Notes under the pieces: model-generated
What the model was told of the DNA's origin: nothing
Database searches by the model: none
Seen by the model: only the letters and a program-made list of their open reading frames with translations
Translations under genes and position numbers: made by a program
Shown: positions 1-11,239 of the stretch, piece after piece
Layout: every line of letters starts with the position of its first letter
Numbering within the stretch: the stretch's first letter is position 1
Source: Certhia americana
Taxonomy: Eukaryota; Chordata; Aves; Passeriformes; Certhiidae
NCBI GenBank assembly: GCA_018697195.1
Contig: CM031866.1
Location: 5,405,418-5,469,417 of the forward strand
Reading direction: 5' to 3'
DNA: 64,000 bases

Positions 1-3000
1 GTTAGATGTGGGTGTAGATTCAGCTCAGCCTGGAGTACTCTCAGTTTTGTGACCAAACTTGTAGGACACATAGAGCCACAACCCAAATGAGGATAAGGTT
101 TACGTGTCAGTTTACCAACCTGTTCAGTAATTCTGGCCTCTTTGATTAGCTGTTCCAACATTTTTGAATCCAAATATTAAATAACTGCTATTAATATAGA
201 AGGGTCACTGTTCATTTCCCATCTAGGACTCTGCATAGTCTCGTTCCCAGTTTGACAACTGTAAGTGTAACTTCACAACCTGCTGCCAAGGTGCTGCCAA
301 GCACAGGAGCTAACCATCCTCAATTATCACTTTCCCTTTCATCCCTAAAGGCAGCAGCACAATCATTATCTACTCAATTGTTTTGTGAAAGCAGCTCATT
401 TCTGGAAGAGATCTCTAGCTTGCTTTTCCCCAGCATGCTGTGTTGCAAATAAGTCCAAACTTTCAGTCCCCTGCCACAGGAAATCAGGTCCAGAGAGAAC
501 TATCAACGCTTTTCTCCTTGTGAATATTTGTATATTTGGAGTCACTGTCTTTCCAGTTTGAATCAAGGAGCGGTGTGGGTGAATTGGGTGAAGAATTAAC
601 ATTAATTACCAGTGCTACACCATCAGTGCTGTGCCTGAATTGCTCAGACACATTTAAACTGCTGCTTCTATCCCATAAAACTGAACTGGGACTGGCTGTT
701 GCTTCTGCATCAAAGCACTAGAGGTGACAAACCTGCCTCTGCACACTCAATCAAGAGTAGGCCCAACTAAAAGCATGGCACAGAAGTGGGGTGTAAGCTT
801 GGTTTAGAGAATCTTCTAGAGCAAGTGGCAAGGAGAGACAATGGCTGGTTGGATAGGAGTCCAGGGGTCAAGAAGTAAATGCTGGGAAAAGTGCAGAAGA
901 TATTGGGATCCTTATGACAGCAGGAGGAGAAAAAAAAAACAACTGCAGTAAGATCTGTTCTAAAAGTTTTAGGAATTAGTGCTTCAGCAGGCAGGGGACT
1001 AATAACACTTCATGACAACCTATTTTTTTAAATTCCTTGTACTTGTTTCAGCCATTGAGTTAAGCAGCTGATGTTGAGTTAGAGTGGAAATTGCCCAGGG
1101 AAATCATGTGGTGTGCACGTGCGTGGAGGTAATGGCTTTATCGTGACTGACCCTGGGGGGCTGAGAGCCAAACGAGAGCCCAGTAATGGCTGCAAAGAAA
1201 ATAAAGTGCTGCTCCCCATCTAGTGAGTGTGGGTCACACACAGATGGCTGTCAAAGAAAAGGGTTTCAGGCAGGAGAGTCTGACACAGCTCTGCAAGGTG
1301 TTAGGTGGCTGAAATCTCCAAGAGGAAAAGAGGATGGAATCTTCATTGCTTGGGGTACTTCAGGTTCAACTGATAAAACACAAAAAATAGATGCTGGGGA
1401 GCTAACTGCAATAGCAGAAGTAGTGTGAAGGTGTGGGGAAGCCTGATATGGGATCTAATGGATGTTAACTTCTGTGATCCTACAAAGCCATAGTAATGAG
1501 ACACATAATGTGCCTCTCCCTGTCAAACACAACCAGCTCCCTTCCTCACTCAGCCTTGCAGCACACTCTCCATCTGCCATATTGCACAAATCATACATAC
1601 AATGAACCAGTGAAAACAACCAAACGCTTCATAGATAAGGGAAGGTGATTGTCTACATCTTCATTTTCACTTTTATAATAATAACCATCCCAGTGCTCTG
1701 TTCCAATGCACAGAAAAGTGTTATGCACAAAGAACAAAACCCTTCACAGTCCAATAAGTTCCTGCATCTCATTCTCTCTTCTACACTCCTGATAGATTAT
1801 ATCAGGGTGAGTAGCTAGATGTTTGCTGCTGGTAGGAAAACCTCTCAGGGGCTTGCAAGGCATTGAGTTTCCAGGTTCTTGCTGCCAGTGCTAGAAGAGA
1901 TGGGTGTTGAAAGCAGCATGCTCAGGTCTGAGGAGCAGGGAACACCACAGGTTATTCTCCAGACTGGTGCTGATTGATGTCAGCAGCTGAGAGGATGCAA
2001 TGACTATGGATGAGAAGAGGGGATTGCCTCAATTCATCTGAAAGCTCTGCCATCATCAGCTGTCACATCTTGCACAATTAAATTGTGTGTGAGAATAAAC
2101 ATATTTAAACAAACATTTGCAGAAGTAATTATCAGATGGTGTATACAGTCACAGTTAATGAACAGGCAAATTCTGTCCATGAATTCTTAGCTTTAAAATT
2201 GTTTTAAAACTACACATTTTTTTCCAAATAGCCTCATATATGCACAGCAAGATGTCTTCATACACAGCTGTAAACTTCTGACCCCAGGCTATTTTCTTTG
2301 CCCAGTGATTTCAGCATAAGCTGCAATATTTGCTTTATTCTTCTGCCCACTACAACAGCTGAAAGAGTAAGTCAGTTCCTTTTTTTTATTTTAGAGATGC
2401 TTGGAAAAGGAACCGAATGTGATTACAGGAGTAACCTGATGGGGCCTTACATAGGCACAGAGGGATGAGCCTCCTGTTTCATTTTTGGAATGAGGCCCTT
2501 TGTGTGGCAGGAGTGTCTGTGGTTTTAATAATTACACAGTTATAAAGGAATTGCAAATAGTTTTCTTGATATTTGGATTAGTGGGTAAATCAGGTTAATG
2601 ATAGAGGGAGAGATCTGTTTGTCTATGTTCATATAGGCTTTCAACAATTCTTTATGAGCCAATTGAATAAACTGTCCCCAATTTTTAAGAAGTGTCATTT
2701 CACTATCTTCAATGAGAAACAGTCATGTTAATGCCATTCCAAGACAACTAATGCTTTGCAGGACGAAATTTGCCATGGGCACCTTTATTCCCAACTTGGT
2801 GCAATAAATAGGGGCTATTTTCAGGGATATGAACTTGATTCTCTGCCCATGTAACACTAATCCCTCAGATGTGGTTTGGAGTTGAATATATACATCCACC
2901 AATGCTTTGGCTTGCGACAAACATGAGAAAATGGATTCCAACATTGGAAAACTTAGTGCAAAAGAGAGAGTCAAAATCAAAGCAAAGTATTTTGAAGGAC

Positions 3001-6000
3001 CTCATTATGGACGAGAACCAAATCTTATGTCTATCTGTGTAGCTTCAAAGATTTTTTTTTTTTTTTAATATTTGAGACTTTAATTATGTGAGGCATTTAA
3101 TCTCCTGTTTTGTTAAGCGATCTTGCTTGATGAGGTGCCTCTCAACTTTCTGATCTGTTACTGTAAGCACACAGGAGACTTTCTGCTAACCCAGGCAGGC
3201 AGTGGGAGGAGGGAGAAGTTAATAAAAAGGGAAACACAGCTTTTGCTGAAGTTCTCAGATGTCACGGCCATTTAATCAGTCACAAATGAACTCTCTGGGC
3301 TGGCAGGTTACCCAAAACAGCCACAGCCACAGCCTCGGCCCGCCTTGCTACCCAGGAGAGGTATGCCATGGTACACTGCATCAACTCCACTAAGAGCAAA
3401 CTCAGATATGTCTGAGGATGAGCTAACTGCTTCGTGTTGAAAAAAAATCATAAAATAGCTGTGAAGACAAAGACCTCATTAGCTGAAGTTGCCTGCCGAC
3501 AACTGTAATGACATCCTGGACACCTGTTAAAGAAGAGCTCCAGGGATGGAGGAGGCTGTTTGATCCTAATCTCTTTCTTGCCAGTCTGGATCAGTTCTGT
3601 CTCTGTTTGATGTATCAGAGGTTTAAATGACCAGTGCAGTGGCCTGTTCTGCAGCCTACAAGGCTGGAGATAAGTCTGCAGAAATACCCAGCTGACCTTG
3701 GAATGAGCTTTGCTTGGATCTGCTTGCAGGTGGTGATCAAAAATACTGTATGACGGCTGCTTAGTGTGAAAGAGATCCCTTCCACACAGAAGCACGTCAG
3801 TGTTGCAAAACACAGCTTGCTCAGCCTGGCATGCCAGAGATGCCGTACCCCATTCTTGACATGGGCTTCTTAGCCCAAGCTCCTGAGAAATGACTGGGAG
3901 GCAATCTAGCATTACAGAGTGAGGGGAGACCCTGACAGGCCAGAATGCCAACCCTGCAGTGTGTCCATCCCATAGCATGTCCCACAGACCTGCTGCTGCA
4001 CACAGCCAGCCAAGCCTCTGCTGCCAGAGCATGCTGCCTCAGCAGCCAGAGCCATTGCAACCGGAGGCAGAGAGAGGAATGGAGAAATGATGTTTATATG
4101 GCGGCTCTCCTGGTCTGGGGAATGTGGAGAAATGAGTTTCTGTGAGCCTGGTTTCTCCTTGATGAAATCCTCTTGACAACCACCCTACCAAAGCCATGTG
4201 CATAATCAGAATTAACTTTTCAGAGCTTGCCATGCTGAACCATATTCCATCACTACACGCACGCACAGCCTCCAGTGAATGTCCAAATCTCTGTTGTCCT
4301 TCCTGGCATTAGGATTTGTGTCAGCATACCTTTGATTTCCTAGGACCCACACAGCATTTTTATACACCACATGATAAGACAGTTTACTTTTCTCCTCTTG
4401 AGAACTGAGGTTATTTCAACCTACTGTTACAAAAGATCTGCACTTCTTAACAGGCCAGCTATTCATGCTGCTGAACAGAGATGCTCAATGGCCTTTTGTG
4501 CTTTTCTGTGACTTGGAAGTGTGTTAAGCTGAGGAAAACCACGGTGCATTTTTGCTGACCCTTGCGCACATCAGCAGTTCTGGTGCAGAAGTACGAGGAC
4601 CATCTGGTGGGTGCATGTCAGCTTGCAGAGCTGGGCTGACTGGCAATGGGTACAGAACTTGTGCGTGAGAAAATGAGGCTTCATGAGACAAGCTGAGGAA
4701 CTTTATGGCTTTCTAGCACTGGAAATCTCTATAAAAGGAGTCTATTTTATTCTCAAGATATGAAGCCAACCACAACAGTGTGCTACAGGTACATGTTGTA
4801 ACACACAGGTGTTGGCAAAACAGTTGGTGGGCGGCTGATGATGGAAATTAAGAGCAGTTTTTAAAGCAGTTCATGTTCAACCCAAAGGTTTTGTTCATGT
4901 GCCTGAAGCGGACGGTCCATGATGGGAGTTTCCACCCTGTGCTTGGATCTCTGTGAAACACATACAATCCCTCCTTGACTCTCTCTAAGGCATCTCTCTT
5001 GGTACATATTTGTCATTTGGCAGGTTTATGAAGATCCATAGGAAAAGTTTGGGCTCGTATTTCATGCAAGGATATGAATGGGAGAAAGTGCTTACCTAAT
5101 TTGGATAAGCAGAAAATGTTTGTCATCACCCATGTTTCCCAGTACTTAAAGGACTCTCCGCTCTCACTTCTGTAGTTTGGGAGGTCTCATCCAGTCCATG
5201 TACACCTGAAGAGAAAATCTGAATAGTACAGGTGAAGGGTGGAGAGCTCAGGTCCGAGACAGAGAAAAAGATATTGCTGCACATCCACAGTATACATTCA
5301 ATTTCAGCCTGGTTCACCCTCCATAATATTTGCAAGACTCAAGAAAATATTGTCAAGTGACCTAGATGTTGACAGTTTCTCTTACTGCCTCACACAAAAA
5401 GCAAATACACCCATAAGGTCTGTCACGGATTCAAGAGAAGCCAGGGGTGCCATATGTGTTCATATTCTGGCCACAAGTGGTGATGGTAATAAAGAATTGG
5501 TTGCAAATGCACTTGCTTATTTCTTGACTAGTTGCTTTACTGTGGGACCTTCTGTATTGAATAATTTGAATCTTCTTTGTATGCTACTTAGATCTGAAAT
5601 TGAGTAGAGTGCAGGGGATGAGGAAACTGCTCTAATTTTCCAGGTGCATACTGCATTGGATTAATTTTATAGACTGTGTTGATAAAAGCTTTTATCCTAG
5701 TCTGCTATCAACTTAACTCTCGTGTTTGTCATTTTTTATTCCTGGGTCCCACATAATTCAGTTTCATAAACTGATTTGATGAATGTTTTCTGATACTTCT
5801 TTAAAACCTTTTGGCACAGATTTGCCTATCCCTTGCTCTGCACATACCTGGACAATGTTTGCTGAAGACAGAAATAGAACTGTATTCAATTAAAAGGTGT
5901 ATTGAAAAGAACGGGATGGCCAGGGCAAATGGTTGTAAACAGTGTGCTTTGACAAAGCATGAAGTACAAAGCCCAAGTGAAAGAGAAAACTGTCCCAAGA

Positions 6001-6205
6001 GGATTAAAGACAGTTTTTGCAGCCTGCAAGTCCCCTTTCATCCCTCCTTCTGCTCTATCTACCATCTACCCCATGGGGCTGAATGGAGGGCAAGCCTGCA
6101 GTTATATCTTGAGTCTCTTCTGGGACAAGGAAACACTGTCTGATCTTCAAAGGTCTGGCACAGGCAGTAGGAGGCCGTGTGAGTTACTTCTGTAGTTTCT
6201 ATTAG
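1..6205. other. Intergenic-looking DNA, no gene recognised
   Basis: About 6.2 kb without a recognisable coding exon, RNA gene or transposon. Short open frames occur on both strands; the longest is 194 codons on the minus strand at 3448-4032. None resembles a known protein, and that length is about what chance gives in 64 kb read in six frames. T/A runs occur near 3050-3067. The stretch lies upstream of the CpG-island promoter and could hold distal regulatory DNA, but nothing visible proves that. Confidence 0.6.
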
Positions 6206-6328
6206 CATAGAATCACAGAATGGTTTGGGTTGGAAGGGACCTTAAAGATCATGTAGCTCCAACCCCCCTGCTATGGGCAGGGACATGTTCCACTAGACCA
6301 GGTTGCTCAAAGGCCCCATCCAATCTGG
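6206..6328 (-). repeat. CR1 LINE 3'-end fragment
   Basis: The left edge reads as the reverse complement of the avian CR1 3' end: an AGAATCACAGAATGG-type tail, then a GGTTGGAAGGGACC block, then a block with CATGTTCCACTAGACCAGG. This places the element on the minus strand with its 3' end at about 6206. Only about 120 bp remain, so it is heavily 5'-truncated, which is usual for CR1. It lies tail-out relative to the plus-strand CR1 fragment at 6490-6618. Confidence 0.9.
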
Positions 6329-6489
6329 ATATTATTTATTAGACCGGCAGAAGGGGATGAAATGTCATCTTTTTTGCAACACACCTGCACAGACCTTATC
6401 CCTGTGGGATGGCAAAGGTGATTGTGGAGTTCTTCTTGTTTTTTGTTTGCTTTTACTTCTTTTTTCTGTGTTACAGTTTCAAGCCTGCA

Positions 6490-6618
6490 GAGTGAAAGGA
6501 GTGTTTGGACAACATTCTCAGACTCATGGTGGGATTCTTGGGGTGTCCTGCACAGGGCCAGGAGTTGGACTCAATGATTCTTACAGGTCCATTCCAACTC
6601 AGCATATTCTATGATTCA
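6490..6618 (+). repeat. CR1 LINE 3'-end fragment
   Basis: A plus-strand CR1 3' end. It has a block around GTGTTTGGACAACATTCTCA, then GGGGTGTCCTGCACAGGGCC, then a GAGTTGGACTCAATGATTC motif, and ends in ATTCTATGATTC. The 5' block differs from that of the neighbouring minus-strand copy, so the two are probably different CR1 subfamilies inserted independently. It contains no coding remains. Confidence 0.9.
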
Positions 6619-9600
6619 GTTACAGATACAGATGTAGCAAGGCAGCAGGTGCAGGAACCATATGGACTTCACTTGAGGATTTTTTTGGTCTGGAGAATAT
6701 GTAAAGATTATATGAAATAAGATGATCTGTATCTGTCATACATTCATGTGGGTGTGGTTCTGCTGGGGCTGTCAGCAGAGACGTTCCCTGACCTGTTTGC
6801 ATGTCCTTTAAACATTAGTAACTGGAAAGTTTTAAGTAGAAGAAAAAACAGTATTTATATCAGGGCTTCCACTGATATATGTAAAGGGGAGTTTTGAGAG
6901 CTTAGTGTTAGCACAGCTTATCAGCACATGGAGGGGCCATGTGAGCTGCAGAGGTGGACCTGCTAGAAGTGCCCCAACAATTGAGCAACTGAAATGACAT
7001 CTGCATGAGCAACTGATAAGCACTGTCTCCCAGAACTGCGAAATCATCACAAAGAGCTGTGATGAGCAGCTGGGGTACATGGTGGGTGTACCCACCTGCA
7101 AGCCTGCACCCCTTCTCCTCCCAGCAGAGCCCCACAAACTTTCCACAGAGGGGCAGAAGAACCCAGGGAACTTGCATTTAATTCATTAACTTAATTTTGC
7201 AGGTCATTAAATGTTTGTGTTTTGGGTGGGTTTTACTGCAGTTCATCCATTCCACACCATCTCCTGTGCCAAGGGCAAACTCCAATGTCTGAGTATTGTG
7301 AGACACTAAGAATTTTTACATTTTAACTGAGATTTATACAGTACACAGGAATGTGTTAACTTCTCCTGAAGGCTGCTTTGAGACACAGTCTGTAATTTTG
7401 CAGCAAAGATTGTGCCTCTTACAGACTTTGGAGATGGAAATGGTAGAGTCTGAAGAAGGAAAATTATATTAAAATCTCTTCAGGTGTAGCTGCTGTTATT
7501 CTCAGCTACCAGGCACTGGCTTCGAACAAGCAGGGACACAAAGAAAACACAACACACTGCTGTCAGCCACACTAATGCTCAGTGTCTCAGTTTTGTAGCT
7601 GCTTGGATATGGTGAAAACAAATCTTTAATAGCTGCTGCTTCCATCATTGCACTGCACTCTGTTTTCTATTCAGTTGCAAGGACAGCTCATTTCCAGCAA
7701 ACAGGAACAATGCGCTCATATTGCTAATTCATGCCACTACACACAAATGTTCAGATTATGTTGTGCAGAACCAAATTCCAGTCTCATTCACGAGTGCAAC
7801 TCGCACTTCAATCCAGTCCCCTAGCAAGAAGCAGGGAGCCCTGCAGCAAAGCTTGTGACAAATTAAAACCTGAAAGAGGCAATGAAAGAAAGAACATCTG
7901 ATATATTTTAATTTTTTTTTTTAATAAAGTTTGAAAAGCAGACCTGGACATATAGCAGAGGATGGACCCCAGGGGAACTAGTGCCAGAGATGATTTGAAG
8001 GCAAATGATTTATCAGGAGGTTGGCATCCACAGAATGCTGCATAAATTTCCCTTAGTCTACTGCCTCCCTGTTTTGGTTTGTGGTGATATGTGGGTGCAG
8101 ACAGTATATTTTGATATAAAGAATTTGGGGGATGGATAATTCAAAGACTAAAGTAAAGTGGAAACTAATCTTGGGGAAATGCAAGATAAAAATGTGTCAA
8201 CTGCTGCTGAGGCATCTGAAGTGGCTGATACAGCCTTTTTGTGGCACATGGTTGGTGGTCTCTGGTCCTGGGGCATCAGGAGCCCACCCACAGGCCAGGG
8301 GGACCTCTGCTCAAATCTAAACTGAGACCCTGTCCAATCCCTTGGCAGTCTGGGGAGCTGCCTGCCCATCCCACTGGATGGGATTACCTTTGCTAATTCC
8401 CCTCCTGAGTTACCACCAGCACCTGGCACTCCAGGGATATGTGGACAGCCAGAGAAGCCCACTTTGGCAGGGAATATTTCTCAGGGAAAATGACACCATC
8501 TCTGCCTGCATTTTGATTCACCTTTTGTGACTGCACAGGCCAGAACACCAACCATGAATGGGGCCAACCAGCTGATCTTCCTGCTTTGGTGCTAAGCAGC
8601 AGTGCTGTACTTTCTCAATATTTTCCATGCTAATTTCCTTGCCCTCCAGTCTGGAGTATTATGACTATGGTAAATGCTCCTGGGCAGACCTGATGACAGA
8701 TGATCTTCACACTCTTCTGCTGAAAAGAACACCCCAAAAACATTTCCAAACTCTTTGCAAGAGCAGCACATATGAGCCCATATGCATGGGCTTGTACACA
8801 GCTGGTAGAGACTCAGGGAGCCCCCACTTTGCAACCTCTGACCCCCACTATGTGACGGGGGGGCACGTACAGCAAGACCAGGGCTGTGTCAGCTCCAGGA
8901 AAGGCAGCAGAAAGATTGATCTGTCAGGATGGAGCTGACAAGCAAAGAACATTCCATTGATGGACAACCAAGAGGGTAGAGCTAAAGATTTCAGTGTTCT
9001 CCTTATGGAAAATTTTAGGCAGGTGTCATCTGTTACCACGCAACCTCCCTCACGATTGCTTCAGATGCGATGAGGTAGGATGGGCTGGGCTGCATCAGGC
9101 ATTGTTTGGTTGGCGCCTTGGAGGGGACAGTTTCGTCAAGACGTGGCCTTTCACTAGATGGTGCTCTTTGCTGAGCCATCGCTGTGTCTGACCCCTCTTC
9201 TTGGATCTGGGAACTTCCAAGTGATCTGCCCCATAAACCCTTCTTGTACAGACAGCAGTAAAGCAAAGGAAAATATTTTTCCAAAGTCCCTGCTCTCATG
9301 TGCCTTATTTTATTACAGCCATATAAGAAAAAAACTACTGCTTTATACCTGGTTGTTAAGGGTGTACAATGCTAGTACATTCCAGTCTCCAAAATTACCA
9401 AAATGCACAAGCACTGAAACCATTTTTATTGTTTCGGTTGCTTTCAACTGAATCAACAGTGCATATTTTGGAATCCAGTGCCAAGCTCACATGTAGGGTT
9501 TTCAGGAGATAATCTTCTGCGCCGTACAAAGTGTTGGGTTTTCTGTTCTACTTAGAGAAAACATGACGTATGGGAATTACCTACAGCCTTTGCCCAGTGC

Positions 9601-10263
9601 TCTGATCAGCAGCAAAATCTCTGGGAAGTATTGCGAGGTGTTTTTGGGGTGGTTGTCATGAAGTGACACATGTTAAGCTCTGTGCTGATACTGTCTTTGC
9701 ACACATCATCATCCAGCCACTGCCAGGACTAGCGGGATACAGACGTGCACTGTAGAAAAAGCCAAGTGGAAATGCTGAGCCACCACATGTACACATTTCC
9801 AAAGAGCTTCCAACAAAAATGGTAACTGAAGGCAAGTCACCACTACAAGAGATCAGGCATCTTCATTCTGCAGGGCCTCCTCCAGTGCAGCCACACACAG
9901 ACCACAGACCACATGAGCTCATTTGCTAATGGTGGGTTGCCGTTTCCACTGATTTTCTGGGGCACGGCGTGGGAACAGTATGGGAGATGTTCCTCCATCA
10001 AACCTACACACCACACACAACCATAGGAGAACTGGGAAAGAGGGTGAGCAGCAGGACAAGGCTGCGGGCTGGGCTGGTGGAACCCAAGTGGAGCTGCTGG
10101 TCTTGTGGCAGGTACAGATGTGCAGCAGATTCTGTTCACAGCTGGACAGCTTGTGCTCTGGGCGCTAGGAAAGGCTTTGACTGCTGGAAGTGGGGACGCC
10201 AGAACTCCAACACCCACAAGAACAGGCCCTACAGCCAGAGCTCAGCATATGGGAAGGCAGGAT
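6619..10263. other. Non-coding DNA upstream of the CpG island
   Basis: No supported gene or transposon. Open frames here are short, overlap on opposite strands and resemble nothing known. A CTCF-like motif is at 9151-9165 and a T-run is near 7910-7922. GC content rises toward the right edge as the CpG island approaches. Confidence 0.55.
9151..9165 (+). promoter_or_regulatory. CTCF-like motif
   Basis: The string CACTAGATGGTGCT matches the CTCF core (CCACNAGRKGGCRC type) except for T where C is usual after the second GG. It lies about 1.8 kb upstream of the CpG-island promoter. A single motif match in vertebrate DNA is weak evidence of occupancy. Confidence 0.25.
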
Positions 10264-10408
10264 CCTAAAATCCCAGAACGGTTTGAGTTGGAAGGGACCT
10301 TCAACACCATCCAGTTCCACCCTCCCTGCCATCGGCAGGGACACCTCCCACTAGCGCAGGTTGTTCAAAGCCCCATCCAGCCTGGCCTTGAACTTTTCCA
10401 GGCATGAA
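10264..10408 (-). repeat. CR1 LINE 3'-end fragment abutting the CpG island
   Basis: Minus-strand CR1: the left edge has the reversed tail (AATCCCAGAACGG), followed by GTTGGAAGGGACCTTCAA and then a segment ending GGCCTTGAACTTTTCCAGG. About 145 bp of the 3' end remain. The fragment stops some 30 bp before CpG density rises, so it marks the distal edge of the island. A plus-strand 100-codon open frame over 10105-10407 runs through it and is not a gene. Confidence 0.9.
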
Positions 10409-10645
10409 GCAATCCCCAGGTCTCCCCTTCGATAAAAACAAACCCGCAGCCTAAGCAGCTGCCTGCGCGCTTTCACACCCGCACCACCACATTACACACA
10501 CGCCGCCGCCTCCCCGAGCAACCGGCAAGGGGCACAGGCGAGGGAGAAGCCCCCGGGGCACGGAGCGGGGCTTTCGCCAGCGCTTCTCACGGCGCAGGGC
10601 AGCCACGGCCGGAACTCAGCCCCAGCGAGTGCGGTCGGTGCCACC

Positions 10646-10930
10646 CGGCCCCACATCGCCCGGTCCCGCACCGCCCGATCCCACCCGGCCGCACATCACC
10701 CGGTCCCGCATCGCCCGGTCCCGCATCGCCCCACACCGCCCGGTCCCACATCGCCCGGTCCCACATCGCCCGGTCCCGCACCGCCCCACACCGCCCGGTC
10801 CCACATCGCCCGGCCGCACACAGCCCCGCACCGCCCGGCCCCGCACCGCCCAGCACTGCCCGGCCCCACACAGCCCCACACAGCCCCGCCCGGCCCCGCC
10901 CGGCCCCACACCGCCCCACACCGCCCGGCC
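10646..10930. repeat. GC-rich minisatellite of 15- and 10-bp units
   Basis: The tract is built from 15-bp units of the type CGGTCCCRCATCGCC, interspersed with 10-bp units of the type CCACACCGCC. Exact or near-exact 15-mers start at 10646, 10661, 10686, 10701, 10716, 10741, 10756, 10771, 10796, 10811, 10836 and 10861; 10-mers sit at 10676, 10731, 10786, 10826, 10851 and 10876. All unit lengths are multiples of five. The left part favours CATCGCC and the right part CACAGCC or CACCGCC, so the units have diverged regionally. It ends just upstream of the GC boxes and NRF1-type site. The minus strand has recurrent GGG tracts. Open frames through it encode low-complexity Gly/Arg/Pro strings and should not be read as proteins. 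Confidence 0.92.
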
Positions 10931-10962
10931 CGGGGCGGCCCCGCTGGGGCGGCGCATGCGGC
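10931..10962 (+). promoter_or_regulatory. GC boxes and NRF1-type site
   Basis: Two Sp1-type GC boxes (CGGGGCGGCC at 10931-10940 and TGGGGCGGCG around 10945-10954) run directly into GGCGCATGCGGC at 10951-10962. The last is close to the NRF1 palindrome YGCGCAYGCGCR. NRF1 and Sp1 sites clustered just upstream of transcription starts are typical of TATA-less CpG-island promoters. The cluster sits about 210 bp before the splice donor, which fits a start site shortly after 10960. Confidence 0.6.
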
Positions 10963-11168
10963 GAGGCCGGGCGGGCACGGGGCGGACGCGGCGGCAGCGG
11001 CTCAGGTTGCGAGGCGGCAGCCCCCGGCCCTCCTCCCCTCTTTCCTGCCCGCCTCCCCGGGCGGAGAGCACCGGCCCGGCCGCCTCCTCCGCCCCCTCCC
11101 CGTCCCCGTCCCTCTCCCTTCCCTCCCGGCCCCGCTGCCAGGGGCGAAGCCGCCCGCCGGGCCCCGCG
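10963..11168 (+). other. Probable first exon (5' untranslated), gene unidentified
   Basis: The sequence between the NRF1-type site and 11168 ends in GCCCCGCG followed by GTGAGTTTG, a near-perfect splice donor (GT at 11169-11170). The 5' boundary is inferred from promoter motifs, not seen. An ATG at 10955 opens a frame that crosses the donor, but its product is an Arg/Pro/Ser low-complexity string resembling no known protein, so I read the exon as 5' untranslated with translation starting further on. The gene cannot be named because no recognisable coding exon follows in the window. Confidence 0.5.
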
Positions 11169-11197
11169 GTGAGTTTGCCCCGCCGGAGCTGGGCGAA

Positions 11198-11239
11198 GGG
11201 GTGGGGGAAAGTTTGGGGAGACTCCTCGGGGACGGGGGT
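11198..11239 (+). other. Potential G-quadruplex just after the splice donor
   Basis: Five G-tracts (GGGG, GGGGG, GGGG, GGGG, GGGGG) fall within about 41 nt on the plus strand, starting about 30 nt downstream of the donor at 11169. Loops are 1-10 nt. If the island is transcribed rightward, the motif would be in the nascent intron near the 5' splice site. Confidence 0.5.

Noticed and set aside
3448..4032. 194-codon minus-strand open frame
   Set aside because: Roughly one frame of this length is expected by chance in 64 kb; composition is not protein-like and nothing is recognised.
8761..8800. U6 snRNA-like start (GCAGCACATATG)
   Set aside because: Similarity stops after about a dozen bases; no further U6 sequence or T-run terminator.
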